A stretch of 64,000 nt of DNA, taken from assembly GCA_007922305.1 (NCBI GenBank), contig ML677330.1, positions 895,109-959,108 on the forward strand, read 5' to 3'. The notes below the pieces were generated by a model. The model saw only the letters and a program-made list of their open reading frames with translations, was not told where the DNA came from and did not search any database. The position numbers and the translations under genes are program-made. Below, in pieces: positions 45,921 to 54,825 of this stretch. This DNA comes from Dermatemys mawii (taxonomy: Eukaryota; Chordata; Testudines; Dermatemydidae). Within the stretch, counting starts at the first letter, position 1. Every line of letters starts with the position of its first letter.

Positions 45921-47284
45921 GTGCTCTGAAGGACAGCGCTTAGGACAAACCCCTCTCCTCAGAATTTTCTACTGGCTAATTTAGGCAGCTCAGCATGCTG
46001 TCTTTTGTGGATCCCACTTTTAGGTGCCTAACTCTCTTTGTGGATTGTGTTGGGACTCTGAATTCTACTGGGTAGCAAAACATCTAAAGTTGGGTGTTGC
46101 TGAGTATTGAGATACCTAAATCCCTTGCTGATTCCAGCTCCTAGTGTGTCAAAGAATCAGGCCCAATTAGGGCATAACTGGAAGAGACTGAGATCATATG
46201 CGTGTAAATGAGGCCATATTCTGACCTGCTGAATTTTTATTACTAGTGATGTTGCATGAGGAGAATCCAGTCTGCATGTCAGATTGCTAGCTGAATTCTC
46301 AGGGCTGGCAGTTACAAAATTCCTAAATTAGTATTTTTGTTCTAGAAGGTACTCAGACAAACCTGAAATCCCACAATGTCATTTTTATATGTACAGTCTT
46401 CAGAATGGAAAAATACTATGCAAAATCATGTTGTGATATATAAAGCAAAAATATTTTCCATGTTCCCAGCACATTTATGTTAGATACTTCAACTCAGATT
46501 AGTTAGTTATTCTCATGGGGTAAGTTTTAATGCACATACATTATACATAATTTATAAACATATTAATATAAAATGGCAAAATATGACATGAAATACAGAT
46601 GCTTGTGACATGTCACTGGCTGAAACAATTAATTTCCATGTTCCCATTGAACTAGGATGTTAAATTTTAGTACACATTCATAATGGTCAGTTGAGGAAGC
46701 TGGGCTGGATATGAAATGCCATTGGAGGAAATGAAGGTCTCTTTAGCTCACCAGTTTTATTCATTAGGCTTAAGTCAAGAAAATTTCCAGAAGTATGTTT
46801 ATTCAGTACTTGATTAAAAATATTGTTAATTTCAATGTTACATACTGCTGTAGTTGCTCCTGGCCAGTTGTATATTTCATTATAGTGTGTTCAATCAAAC
46901 TGTTCAATCACAGACTTTCAAAAGAATGTTAATGGAAAAACATTGGTATAAGAAAAGTGACTTCATCCTATGCACTGAGAATCTAGTACTTTCACGTGTT
47001 TTAAGGGGGTCTGAAGAAAAATATATTCTTGTGATACCACATTAATATAACCTGTCCTATACTTCTGCAGCATTTTAGATTATGGTGAAATTACTTAATT
47101 CCACTTTTACTACACATCAGAAACTCTCAAAGAAACATTAGTAGGAGGCTCGAAAACAGCATATGTATGAATAATGGATCAGTGACTAACATGAAAGTGT
47201 CCCTTTATTGATCACAGGATGCTTTCGTTGATCAAAATAATAAATATTTCAAAGCCACAGTTTGCCACATATGAGTGAATGTGC
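45921..47284. other. Unannotated AT-rich sequence
   Basis: No gene or repeat recognised. The left breakpoint of the inverted Gypsy segment should lie near 47240-47290, but the flank shows no LTR start there. Confidence 0.4.
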
Positions 47285-47329
47285 CACTGCTGCTGCTCAA
47301 ATGGTTCGTGATGTTTTCTAATGATTCGT

Positions 47330-47545
47330 GATCAGGCTGCATATCCACCTTGTGCGCAGACATGAACGGATGGAATTGTTCCCTTCCTAACTGGCAGTAG
47401 AGACTCGTCTATCTGAGCACATCTCGTTTCTGTGTCTGTATCAGTGAAGGTCCTAGGCCTCCTTCTGCAGCATCATACTCTATCTTTAGATGTTCTGCAG
47501 GATTGTAGTACTTTAGGTCTGGTGTCTCATTTATGATTTTTTTTT
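47330..47545 (-). pseudogene. Gypsy RNase H, N-terminal part
   Basis: The minus strand reads LKYYNPAEHLKIEYDAAEGG followed by LGPSLIQTQ, the start of Gypsy RNase H ('LKYYDP...I..DAS..GLGA.L.Q'). The first catalytic aspartate is kept, while the following serine of the usual DAS is A. Further on, FHPFMSAHKVDMQPDHESLE matches 'F..Y..G..V.V.SDHKPLE', with the SDH aspartate of the fourth catalytic position kept as PDH. A stop interrupts between the blocks. The reading frame ends near 47285 without reaching the 'ADTLSR' block, which is found on the other strand at 49945. Confidence 0.75.
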
Positions 47546-47589
47546 ACTTTCGAATGCCTATTCTTAGATCTCTGACCATTCTTACATTG

Positions 47590-47665
47590 CATCATTGTGT
47601 ATTATCTGTCTCAAGGACCTCCTGAGACCCTGGCCAGTGCTTTAGCCACTAGGCCACACAGCTTT
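47590..47665 (-). repeat. MIR-like SINE head inserted in Gypsy pol
   Basis: On the minus strand, GTGTGGCCTAGTGGCTAAAG followed by CACTGGCCAGGGTCTCAGGAGG is the tRNA-like head typical of MIR/CORE SINEs. It follows directly after the RT-end block and precedes the RNase H block, so it entered the pol gene of this copy. Confidence 0.6.
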
Positions 47666-47669
47666 AATT

Positions 47670-48365
47670 GATCTAATTTTCTTAGGATCTAGATGGAGTC
47701 CCTCAGAGGTCAACAGATGTCCAATGTAGACGTTGCCTCAATTCTTCTCAGCTTCAGCTTGTCCACATTCAGCTGAATATTCCGCACCCTGAACTTTAGG
47801 AATTTTCACAGTTTGGTAGCATCGTCCTGGATTGCTTCTTCCTTGACATCTTCTTTTCCTGCAATAAGAATGACGACATTAATTGATGATAGCTACTATC
47901 TTGATGTGTGACAGTGCCACTAGTTTCTGGTTCATTTTTCATTAGAATGCCTCTGGGGTTGGGCTGAAGTCCATAGGTATTTGTATCCAATGGTACCTGC
48001 CAAAAGATGTGACAAAGGTTGTCAGGTGGCTGGTTGGCTCATGTAGCTCAATGTGTCAGAACCAATTCTTCATATGATAAACAGTGAACATTTTGCCCTG
48101 GATAAATTGAGTTGTAGGTCTTCAATCCTCGGTAATGGGTAGCGATGTCTTTCCAATATTCTCTTCAGTGGTTTTGGGACGGAGGAGAGCCTCTGTTTAC
48201 CTGGAGATTTTCCACTACTGATAAGTTGCTGATCCACCCTGAGCTAATTTTAATGGGTGCAATGATGTTTCTTCTTTGCAGACTTGTCAGTTCCTTCTTC
48301 AGTGGTTCCAGCAGGGCTAATAGCATTCTGCATTTCGGTAGTCTCATAGGCTGCAAATGAGGGTC
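47670..48365 (-). pseudogene. Gypsy reverse transcriptase, degraded
   Basis: Minus-strand pieces in order: LKKELTSLQRRNIIAPIKIS, then SGWISNLSVVENLQVNRGS (family 'L...L..M...GVI.PV..PTEWVN..VVV.K'). Next comes a region where the catalytic YIDD/VADD block is not readable. TTFVTSFGRYHWIQIPMDFS, followed by PTPEAF, stands for the usual 'TTF.T.FGRY.F.RMPFGI.SAPE.F'. Then VRNIQLNVDKLKLRRIEA and LLTSEGLHLDPKKIRSIK, the RT connection segment. At least three frame changes occur and the active-site region seems damaged. Confidence 0.75.
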
Positions 48366-48388
48366 TATTTCTAACTTCAGCTTGCCCT

Positions 48389-48770
48389 CTAGATGTCCGT
48401 CTCCTTGATTTCTATGTCCTTATAGTCTGTTAGAATGCAGAATGGGACAAAAGGTGAATGTACTCCTTCCTCTCTCAAACTGAGTATATTCTGGTGTACT
48501 GTAAGCCAATCCATGGCTTGTACTTCCCTGCTGTCGAGCAGTGGATAGTACTCCTGTGTGTCAACTACTATAAACTCCAAGCTATAACAGCTCTTGTTTT
48601 GCAGAGTTTATACCGACAGCCTGCATTTGCCCACTGGCCTCGGAATAATTTTATTGTACATCACCAGCACTTAGTCACATTCTCCAGTCTAATATCGCTG
48701 CTTATCAGCGTTGCTGGGATTACATTGCAGCCGGTTCCACAATCCAGCTGGAATCAAATTGGTTGTTGAT
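48389..48770 (-). pseudogene. Gypsy protease and protease-RT linker
   Basis: The minus strand begins with FQLDCGTGCNVIPATLISS at about 48764-48708. This is the aspartic protease active site, in which the catalytic DTG/DSG has become DCG; the following CNVIP is typical of this Gypsy group. After a break, an open run at 48580-48389 reads VVDTQEYYPLLDSREVQAMD and then WLTVHQN, matching the 'F.VV......LLG...AQ.M.L..V' linker before RT. Confidence 0.7.
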
Positions 48771-48879
48771 CTAATAACATATTTACAAAAATGGCAGTTG
48801 AATGGCTGGAGCCTTCTTCTGCAGTGCATGTATATTGAAAGACTTTGGATCCTCTAAAATCATCCTGCAGAAATCCTCC

Positions 48880-49650
48880 TTTTCATTGGAAATTTTTATA
48901 TCCCCAGTGAATGCCTCTGCTGCTAGTTTTTACTTCCTGGGGTGGCTGAGGCACTGGGATATAAAGTGGGTCTATTTCCCATACCTCTTGCACCATTGCC
49001 TTGAGGCGGGACATTTTTCTTTTTTGCCTCTTATGTTGCTTTCCACAGAATATACATTGGACCACGCTGCCTGCAAGCTCACTCAGTCTGTCTCTGTCCT
49101 GCTTGCTGGTTCCTTTAGCTTGAGCCTGTGTATTTCTTCTGCACTAGTGGTGGTTACTTTTTTGATCCTTTCTCTGGACAGTCTAGCTGCCTTTTTCATT
49201 TTCAGACATTTCATGAGGGTTAGATCTCTTTTTCTCAACAAACTCTCCTGTAAACTGGAACCACGTGCCCCACAAACCATCCTGTCTCTAATTAAGGAAT
49301 TTTTAATGTCTCCAAATTAACATGTGGATGCCAGAGTTCTCAGCCCTACGTAAGTATCTATTCCCTCTCCTGATGCTTAGGGTAAAAAATCATGCAGTAT
49401 CTCTTTATAATCTCATTCTGTCTGTGGTCACAGAACTTACCATACACCTTTATCAGCAATCCCACTGTTCTGAGTATAATTCCTGGCGACAGTATTCACT
49501 CACTACTAGTCCGTTTTCCCAATAAGAGAGTTTAAAAAAGCTCTTTAGATTCATTTTTCATCATTTCTCTTCAGAGCCATTTCTGCATACAGACTCAGTT
49601 CTTGCTTTCACTGCTTCTAAGATTGTACTAGATTTTTGTCTGTAAATCGT
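48880..49650 (-). pseudogene. Gypsy gag, C-terminal half with zinc knuckle
   Basis: Minus strand from about 49320 down: NSLIRDRMVCGARGSSLQES, then LLRKRDLTLMKCLKMKKAAR, matching the conserved Gypsy gag block 'LIRDRIVCG....RERLLRE.DLTL.KA......E'. Downstream CIFCGKQHKRQKRK is a zinc knuckle of CX2CX3H type whose last cysteine is lost after a shift. Upstream (49650-49330) the capsid part is only faintly readable with many stops. Two frames of 65 and 60 codons cover the readable parts. Confidence 0.75.
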
Positions 49651-49747
49651 GCATTTCCAGTAGTATGAGTCCCTCCTGCTGCCTGTGTGCTCTGTTTCTA
49701 AATTCTGCTTTGTTTGCTTGTTACACTCTTCCTGCTGTGGGTGTCAA

Positions 49748-49763
49748 CAGATTGCTGGCACCA
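49748..49763 (-). other. Primer-binding-site-like sequence
   Basis: Directly after the LTR end ...AAAACA on the minus strand follows TGGTGCCAGCAATCTG. Retrotransposon primer-binding sites start with TGG complementary to a tRNA 3' CCA. Its position between the LTR end and gag supports the assignment. The tRNA is not identified. Confidence 0.5.
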
Positions 49764-49857
49764 TGTTTTATGTACCAGGTGCTGGACAATAACATGAAAG
49801 GACTCTGTAAAACTAATCTGTAAAACTTGCAAAACCAAGCTGGCTCTTTATTAAGAA
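49764..49857 (-). repeat. End of the Gypsy 5' LTR (inverted)
   Basis: Minus strand: AATAAAGAGCCAGCTTGGTT followed by TTGCAAG and, later, AGTCCTTTCATGTTATTGTC then CAGCACC...ACA. The plus strand at 51625-51702 has the same order: AATAAAGAGACAGTTTAGTT, TTTCAAG, AGTTCTTTCTTGTTGACAGT, CAGCACC...CA. So both LTR ends of one family are present in opposite orientation. The upstream U3 part is absent here. Confidence 0.65.
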
Positions 49858-49879
49858 GATGATTGACAGAGATGCTGCA

Positions 49880-50940
49880 ACTGCAGTTAACATTCCACTC
49901 ATGTGCACACAGACTGCCCGGTACTACACAGGAAAGTCGATACTGGTAGCAGATACACTGAGTAGGGCACACCTTCCACAATACAGGACAGATGATGGAT
50001 GCTCCAGACAATCCAAAGCACCAACAAAATGGGGTGCTAAAAGCAATAAAATAGTTTGTACTCCTGGTTGACCACCTCAAATGAGTGCCACAGATGGTTA
50101 CCTACCATGTGAAGGATGAGTTGTGTGTGCAAAACAGCATTTAGAGTGTTAAGAGCAGACATCGGGGGACAGATACACGCTTCACACCACATGATCGAGG
50201 CATACCTGAGCTAAACAGTGTATCTACTGCCCAGGAATCAATATCCAATTCAGAGTGTGTCTATGGAACAGTTTGAGGTGTGAAGAAATATAATGATCAA
50301 CAACAGAAGGCAGCTCTAGAACCTAATGAAATCTCAACCCGATGCTGGGATAAGGTCAGAATAGACCAATTTGATTTTAGTGATAGGAACTGCATGGTCA
50401 CAGTAGATCACTACTCCAATTTCTGAGCAGAGTATTATCTGGAGGACACTTGGGCAAAAAATGTGATGCAGAAATTGAAGGCACGTTTCACAAAGTACGG
50501 CATACCTGGTGAGCCATGCTCAGACAACAGCCACAGCACACTGCACAGAATTCAGATGATTCATCAGTAGCATTCAGAGAATGGGAATTTAAGTACAAGA
50601 CATCTTTCCCCTCCCACAAATCAATTGGAAGGCAGTGTCAGCAGTAAAGAAAACCAAGAGTCTGATGGCAAAGGCAAAACAGATAGGAAAGGATTCATAC
50701 CTGGCAGTGTTTGAGCATCATGATATACTTGCCCAGGAACTAGATTGTAGCCCAGCATAGGGACTGATGGGCTGAGGAACCAACATTGCTTCCCAGGTGG
50801 GATAGTCCACTGCATCCTGCAGAGGAACAATGGGCAGCATACAGATGCAATTAAGAGAACACCAAGATAAGCAGGCAGCCTGCTACATCAAAGGAGCTAA
50901 GGACCTGAGGCTACTGCTCACAGGTAAGGAGGTTTGAGTC
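49880..50940 (+). pseudogene. Gypsy RNase H end and integrase, degraded
   Basis: TGKSILVADTLSRAHLPQ (about 49928-49981) is the RNase H/integrase junction ('PGK....ADTLSRA.LP'). The integrase core follows: WDKVRIDQFDFSDRNCMVTV, then DHYSNF, a stop, EYYLEDTWAKNVMQKLKARF and TKYGIPGEPCSDN. This keeps the first catalytic aspartate (IDQF) and the second (CSDN); the third acidic residue is not readable. In another frame, TKSLMAKAKQIGKDSYLAVF and EHHDILAQELDCSPA match the C-terminal part of the core ('AKSLL.KA......YLA.LD.RNTP......SPAQ'). Stops and shifts are frequent, so no protein is made. Confidence 0.8.
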
Positions 50941-51009
50941 CAGCCAACAAAGAGCAGCACAAAGCAATGGCAAAAGATTACAGTTTAAGCTGCTCAGGTC
51001 ATATGATGT

Positions 51010-51180
51010 ATGTAGAGTTTTTGTAGCAATACCAGTCCCAGGACATTAGAGAGACAAGATGGATGAGGTTATATCTTTTATTGGATCAGCTTCTGTTGGT
51101 GAGCGAGCAAAACATTTGAGCTACACAGAGCTTAGAGACAAAACCGAAGAGCACTGCACAGTAGAGGCAGACAGCTGGTT
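51010..51180 (-). repeat. Second Penelope-like terminal-repeat fragment
   Basis: The plus strand reads 'ttgtagcaataccagtcccaggacattagagagacaagatggatgaggttatatcttttattggatcagcttctgttggtgagcgagc...acacagagctt'. It is the antisense of an abundant sauropsid repeat whose end ('ccaacacggctac'-like) resembles the tail of the element at 22537. The sense strand has a degraded 'agctctgtgt-agctc-(g)aaa' stretch where that family seems to carry a hammerhead-like motif. Confidence 0.5.
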
Positions 51181-51582
51181 TACTCTAATAGGGGAGGTCA
51201 AGGCCAGAAACAGGAGGACATAAAAAGAGCCTTAGCCATCAGCTGGTCTGATTTAGAAGAATCAGAAGAAACAAGGTGTATGAACAACATAAAAAAACCA
51301 ATGAGACACCCTCAAAACAGAATGAAGCCAACAAGGGGATGGAAACAAATTCCCCATCAATGGTGATAAAATACAAGGCCTAACAAGCTGCAGTGGGTTG
51401 GGTGAGATGCCTGCTAGAAATTTCTGGCCTCAGAAAGTAAAAAATAAAATAAAAAATGCTTGCACAAAAGACACAACAACAACTGTTCAAAGGAAAGATT
51501 AGTAACTGGCCTGAAGCTTGGAGAGAGAAGCACAGATTGCAGGAGGCAGGAGTTTGCCTGGAAGACAGTCCATGTACACACG

Positions 51583-51702
51583 GTTTGAATGCTAGCTACA
51601 GCTGAAGCATCTCTCTTAATAGTTCTTTTAATAAAGAGACAGTTTAGTTTTTCAAGCCTGGAGTTCTTTCTTGTTGACAGTCAGCACCCAGCACACAAAC
51701 CA
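51583..51702 (+). repeat. Gypsy 3' LTR, 3' part
   Basis: Contains AATAAAGAG (polyadenylation signal) at about 51630 and ends ...CACACAAACCA at 51702. It aligns with the inverted 5' LTR end at 49764-49857 over about 80 bp with moderate divergence. The start of the LTR was not located. Confidence 0.6.
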
Positions 51703-54700
51703 GGAAGTGGGAGAGCTGAATCCCACCAAGATCACAGCCCTGCAATGGCTTTCAGGTCTCTGATTAATCAGGATTACAAGGATTACTAGATGCTTGGCTA
51801 TCCTGTCAGTCTGTGTTGTAGCCACATATAAAATGGAGTTGTTGTCACAGCCTGCTGAACAACGCATTGTGTGCTGTTTGTATCCTGACAGCAGATGGAC
51901 CTGAAAGCTCAGGGATGTTCAGGCCTCGATTGGGAGAGTCTTTGGGACATTCAGATCCAGACTTGTACTCTGCAGCTCAATTCTGTCTGTGTTTGATCAA
52001 ATTTGTACAAAAATCAGAGCTAGAGTGACTATGAAACTAAGTTGGGTTCGAACTGCTCGTGTGCGAAGCCAATGCAGACATCACGTCTTTGGTGAAGAAC
52101 ATACAACAAAGCTGCAAATAACACTGACATGCAAGAGATGCCTGTAAAAGAGGATTATCTCTGATCTATCAATATCAATCTATCTAACTGTATAAATACA
52201 CAGATGTTTACTTAGCATACCACACAATCAAATCTAATTAAAAGACTAATTATACAAATGCTCTAATTGTCTGAAAGAGCTTTTTACAAGTTAAACTGAG
52301 TCCAATTATGTGGTCATTCTTTTGGGTGCTACAGGAAGAACGACATTTGTAGTGTCTCTTTGTTTTGAAATTGCTATATATGCGTTACTGGGAGGGGTGG
52401 AACGTGGGGGAAGTTGAAGGATTCCCTTTAGGAATTGCTGTTTCACATCAATGGTGTCAAAAGAGGGCAGCACATGATTTGTCACCCTTTAAAAATATTT
52501 ATTCTGTTTGCTTTGTTTTGTTGCGTTTAAGCCATGCTTGGGCTCCCTCTGCTGTTCATTTTGTTCTCAAAATTTTAAAAGGAAGAAAATGTGAGCTTTG
52601 TCCATTTACCTTTTGGCAGCTGGACAAAGAGGGTTGGGTTTTTTGGTGGGAGAGGGATAATATTTCCACATTAATTTAATGCAAATTCTGTTTTGTGCTT
52701 TTCTTTGCCAGTTAAGGCAGTTATCAATCTTAAGCTACAGCTCTCTGTAAAGATATTAATAAGTATTCAAGCAGCAGGTGCTTCAGACTGTGAAAAAAGA
52801 AATGCACTAAAATGGCTGTATTAAAAGAGTTACAAGAGATATCGTTAGTTGAAACACCAGCATTAAATGGTATGTTTGGTTTCCACAATTGATTTCAAGC
52901 AGTGTCCCTTTTCCTTTAGGCTTTAGTTGGATTAACAATTATAATGAATGAAACTTAAAATTTAAAAAAATCTTTACATCTAATCTAATTTTGGATTCCT
53001 CTTTCTTGGGTTTTCATCTTGAGACAAGTATGTTTAGTTTTCAGCTGTTCTGAGTACCAAAGCCTTACTCTGTGTGTTTCATGCAAATGAAACTTCTTAA
53101 ACTTTTTCAATATCTGATTTAAGCTTTTGGATATCGACCTAAGCCAAACCCCCAAAACATTTGTAGTTTTTGGCTAATCATAAAATTCTGGAATAAATTA
53201 AAAGGTATACATTTGTATGAAAAAATATTGTATTGTCTACAAATATTTTTTCCATGTAATGAAGTCTCCAAGTCTTACCCAAAGGCTACTTTAGACTGTA
53301 CAAAATAGGTTTAAAATGAATGTAAAGCAGCATAAATGTAAATGAGAATCAGACCATCCATTTTTTTCAACTGATGTTTCATTGGGTAGGTCAAGGACTT
53401 ATTAACATCTCCCCACTTTTTACTTCAGCCAGCAGACTGAAAACAGCTGAAAAAAGGAGAAAAAGAGAATATTTTCCCCATTTTGAATATTGTTTAAAGC
53501 CTTAGCCCATTTTACCTTGAGTATAACATCTTAATTTCTATTTTCCACTGTTGTTGTTCAGCTGTATTATGTCAACTCTAAAAAGCATACAGCTTTTAGG
53601 AAAGATTCTGTACAAAACTTGTATTGTGCATGTCATAGCAGAGTATGATCACTACAGAATTTTGCTTGAATTGTTTTTAAAATATCCTTTGCTCTCTTTT
53701 TTCTTTGAAGCATTCAGCACGTGTATTGAGAAAAAAAATGCTCCTAAATGCTGTAGCAGCAGTGTGACTTCACTTTCCAACTGTCTGTTAGATTTGCTTT
53801 GCTTAAAGATGTACACTTATACGACCGTGTGTGTTTTCTTTCTATGCCATACTACTAAGAAAGTGGCTCAGGATCACACTGTAACCTTTTGCTGTGACTA
53901 ATCCCTCCATGGATTTGGCGTAGCCTTTCAGGCTGCATTTCCTGTCTGAACCCGCCTATGCACTGTGAAGGCAGAACAAAAACAAAACAAAAATCCGGCA
54001 AAGAGACATTTTTTTGGAGAATGCCAAAACATTTGCTATGCAGGTTGAACTTCAAAGAAACTTTGAAAAAAAAATCAGTGCAGAATCTTAGTCATTCTTT
54101 GGCATTCTCACACAGTGTAGAGCCATTAATAGTGGGGAACTCTAGCTCTCTTCAGTGATGGTAAGGAACTGAAGAGTTTGTACAATCAGTGCTAAAACAA
54201 CTTTACTGAAGCAAAGCAAAAGGATAGTTTTCTTCCTTTAAAGAAGAGTTGACTTCAGTATCAACATATTTAACTGGAAGGATTTTTTGCTTTGTTTTGT
54301 TTTACAGTCTGCAGCGGTGCAACCGACAGTAAATTATCCCCAAATTATTTATGAAAGTGCATCTTTTAGACCTCCCACATTGCATTTTTAAAGACAGGAG
54401 AAATAAATAGACTTCAGTGCTACAAAATATAGTTTATGAAGTCCTGATCAAAAGATATGGACTGTTGATGGGATTTAGACTCCTAAGTACCTAAATCTCT
54501 TTTGAATATGAGATTTTGGCTCTTCAATCAGTTAGGTGTTGCAACACTGAACACAGCAATTTAAAAGACCTGGGCCTAAGTGACCAGCAGAGTTAGGAAG
54601 GACTGCCTGTGTAGTTGCATGTGGTTTTTTTTAATCTTTCATTATTTTAATTTCTTACAGTTGTGGTATGGAAGACTACAAACAAAACTGCTTATCAGGC

Positions 54701-54714
54701 CTAGTTATCTCTAT
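51703..54714. other. Unannotated AT-rich sequence
   Basis: No exon or repeat recognised. The longest frame (53551-53901, 116 codons) is rich in Leu, Cys, Phe and Ser from T-rich DNA and has no domain. Confidence 0.4.
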
Positions 54715-54825
54715 AAGGCCAAATCCTTCAACCCTTAGTTATACAAACAAGTAGTGATTTCAATGGAATTACTTACAAACAAGGATTACTCACCAAAAGT
54801 TTCAGGATTCAGCCTACATTTTGTA
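54715..54825. repeat. Degenerate palindromic repeat, second type
   Basis: 'ggccaaatccttcaacccttagttatacaaacaagtagtgatttcaatggaattacttacaaacaaggattactcacc...caggattcagcc' has mirrored halves around 'gatttcaatggaattac'. Related text occurs at 8675-8750, 13280-13410 and 15350-15430. Confidence 0.45.

Larger units (their letters stand above)
47285..49857 (-). mobile_element. Inverted 5' part of a Ty3/Gypsy retrotransposon
   Basis: Read on the minus strand from 49857 down, the order is: end of the 5' LTR (49857-49764), primer-binding site, gag, protease, RT and the first part of RNase H, stopping about 47285. The missing part (end of RNase H, integrase, 3' LTR) lies on the plus strand from 49858. 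The genes belong to the vertebrate Gypsy group whose proteins are often labelled K02A2.6-like. Many stops and frameshifts. A SINE has inserted between RT and RNase H (47590-47665). Confidence 0.8.
49858..51702 (+). mobile_element. Plus-strand 3' part of the same Ty3/Gypsy element
   Basis: Begins with the end of RNase H (ILVADTLSRAHLPQ), runs through integrase and ends with the 3' LTR at 51702. It lacks gag, protease and RT, which are exactly the parts found inverted at 47285-49857. The region 51010-51180 is a foreign Penelope-like insertion. 51180-51580 is unrecognised and may contain the polypurine tract and the LTR U3 part. Confidence 0.75.

Noticed and set aside
48802..49320. 172-codon plus-strand frame with hydrophobic stretches
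   Set aside because: It is antisense to the decayed Gypsy gag and protease; the minus strand carries the recognisable motifs (LIRDRMVCG, zinc knuckle).
53551..53901. 116-codon frame with a hydrophobic, Cys-rich sequence
   Set aside because: Composition follows T-rich DNA; no signal-peptide pattern followed by a domain, no splice context, no family recognised.
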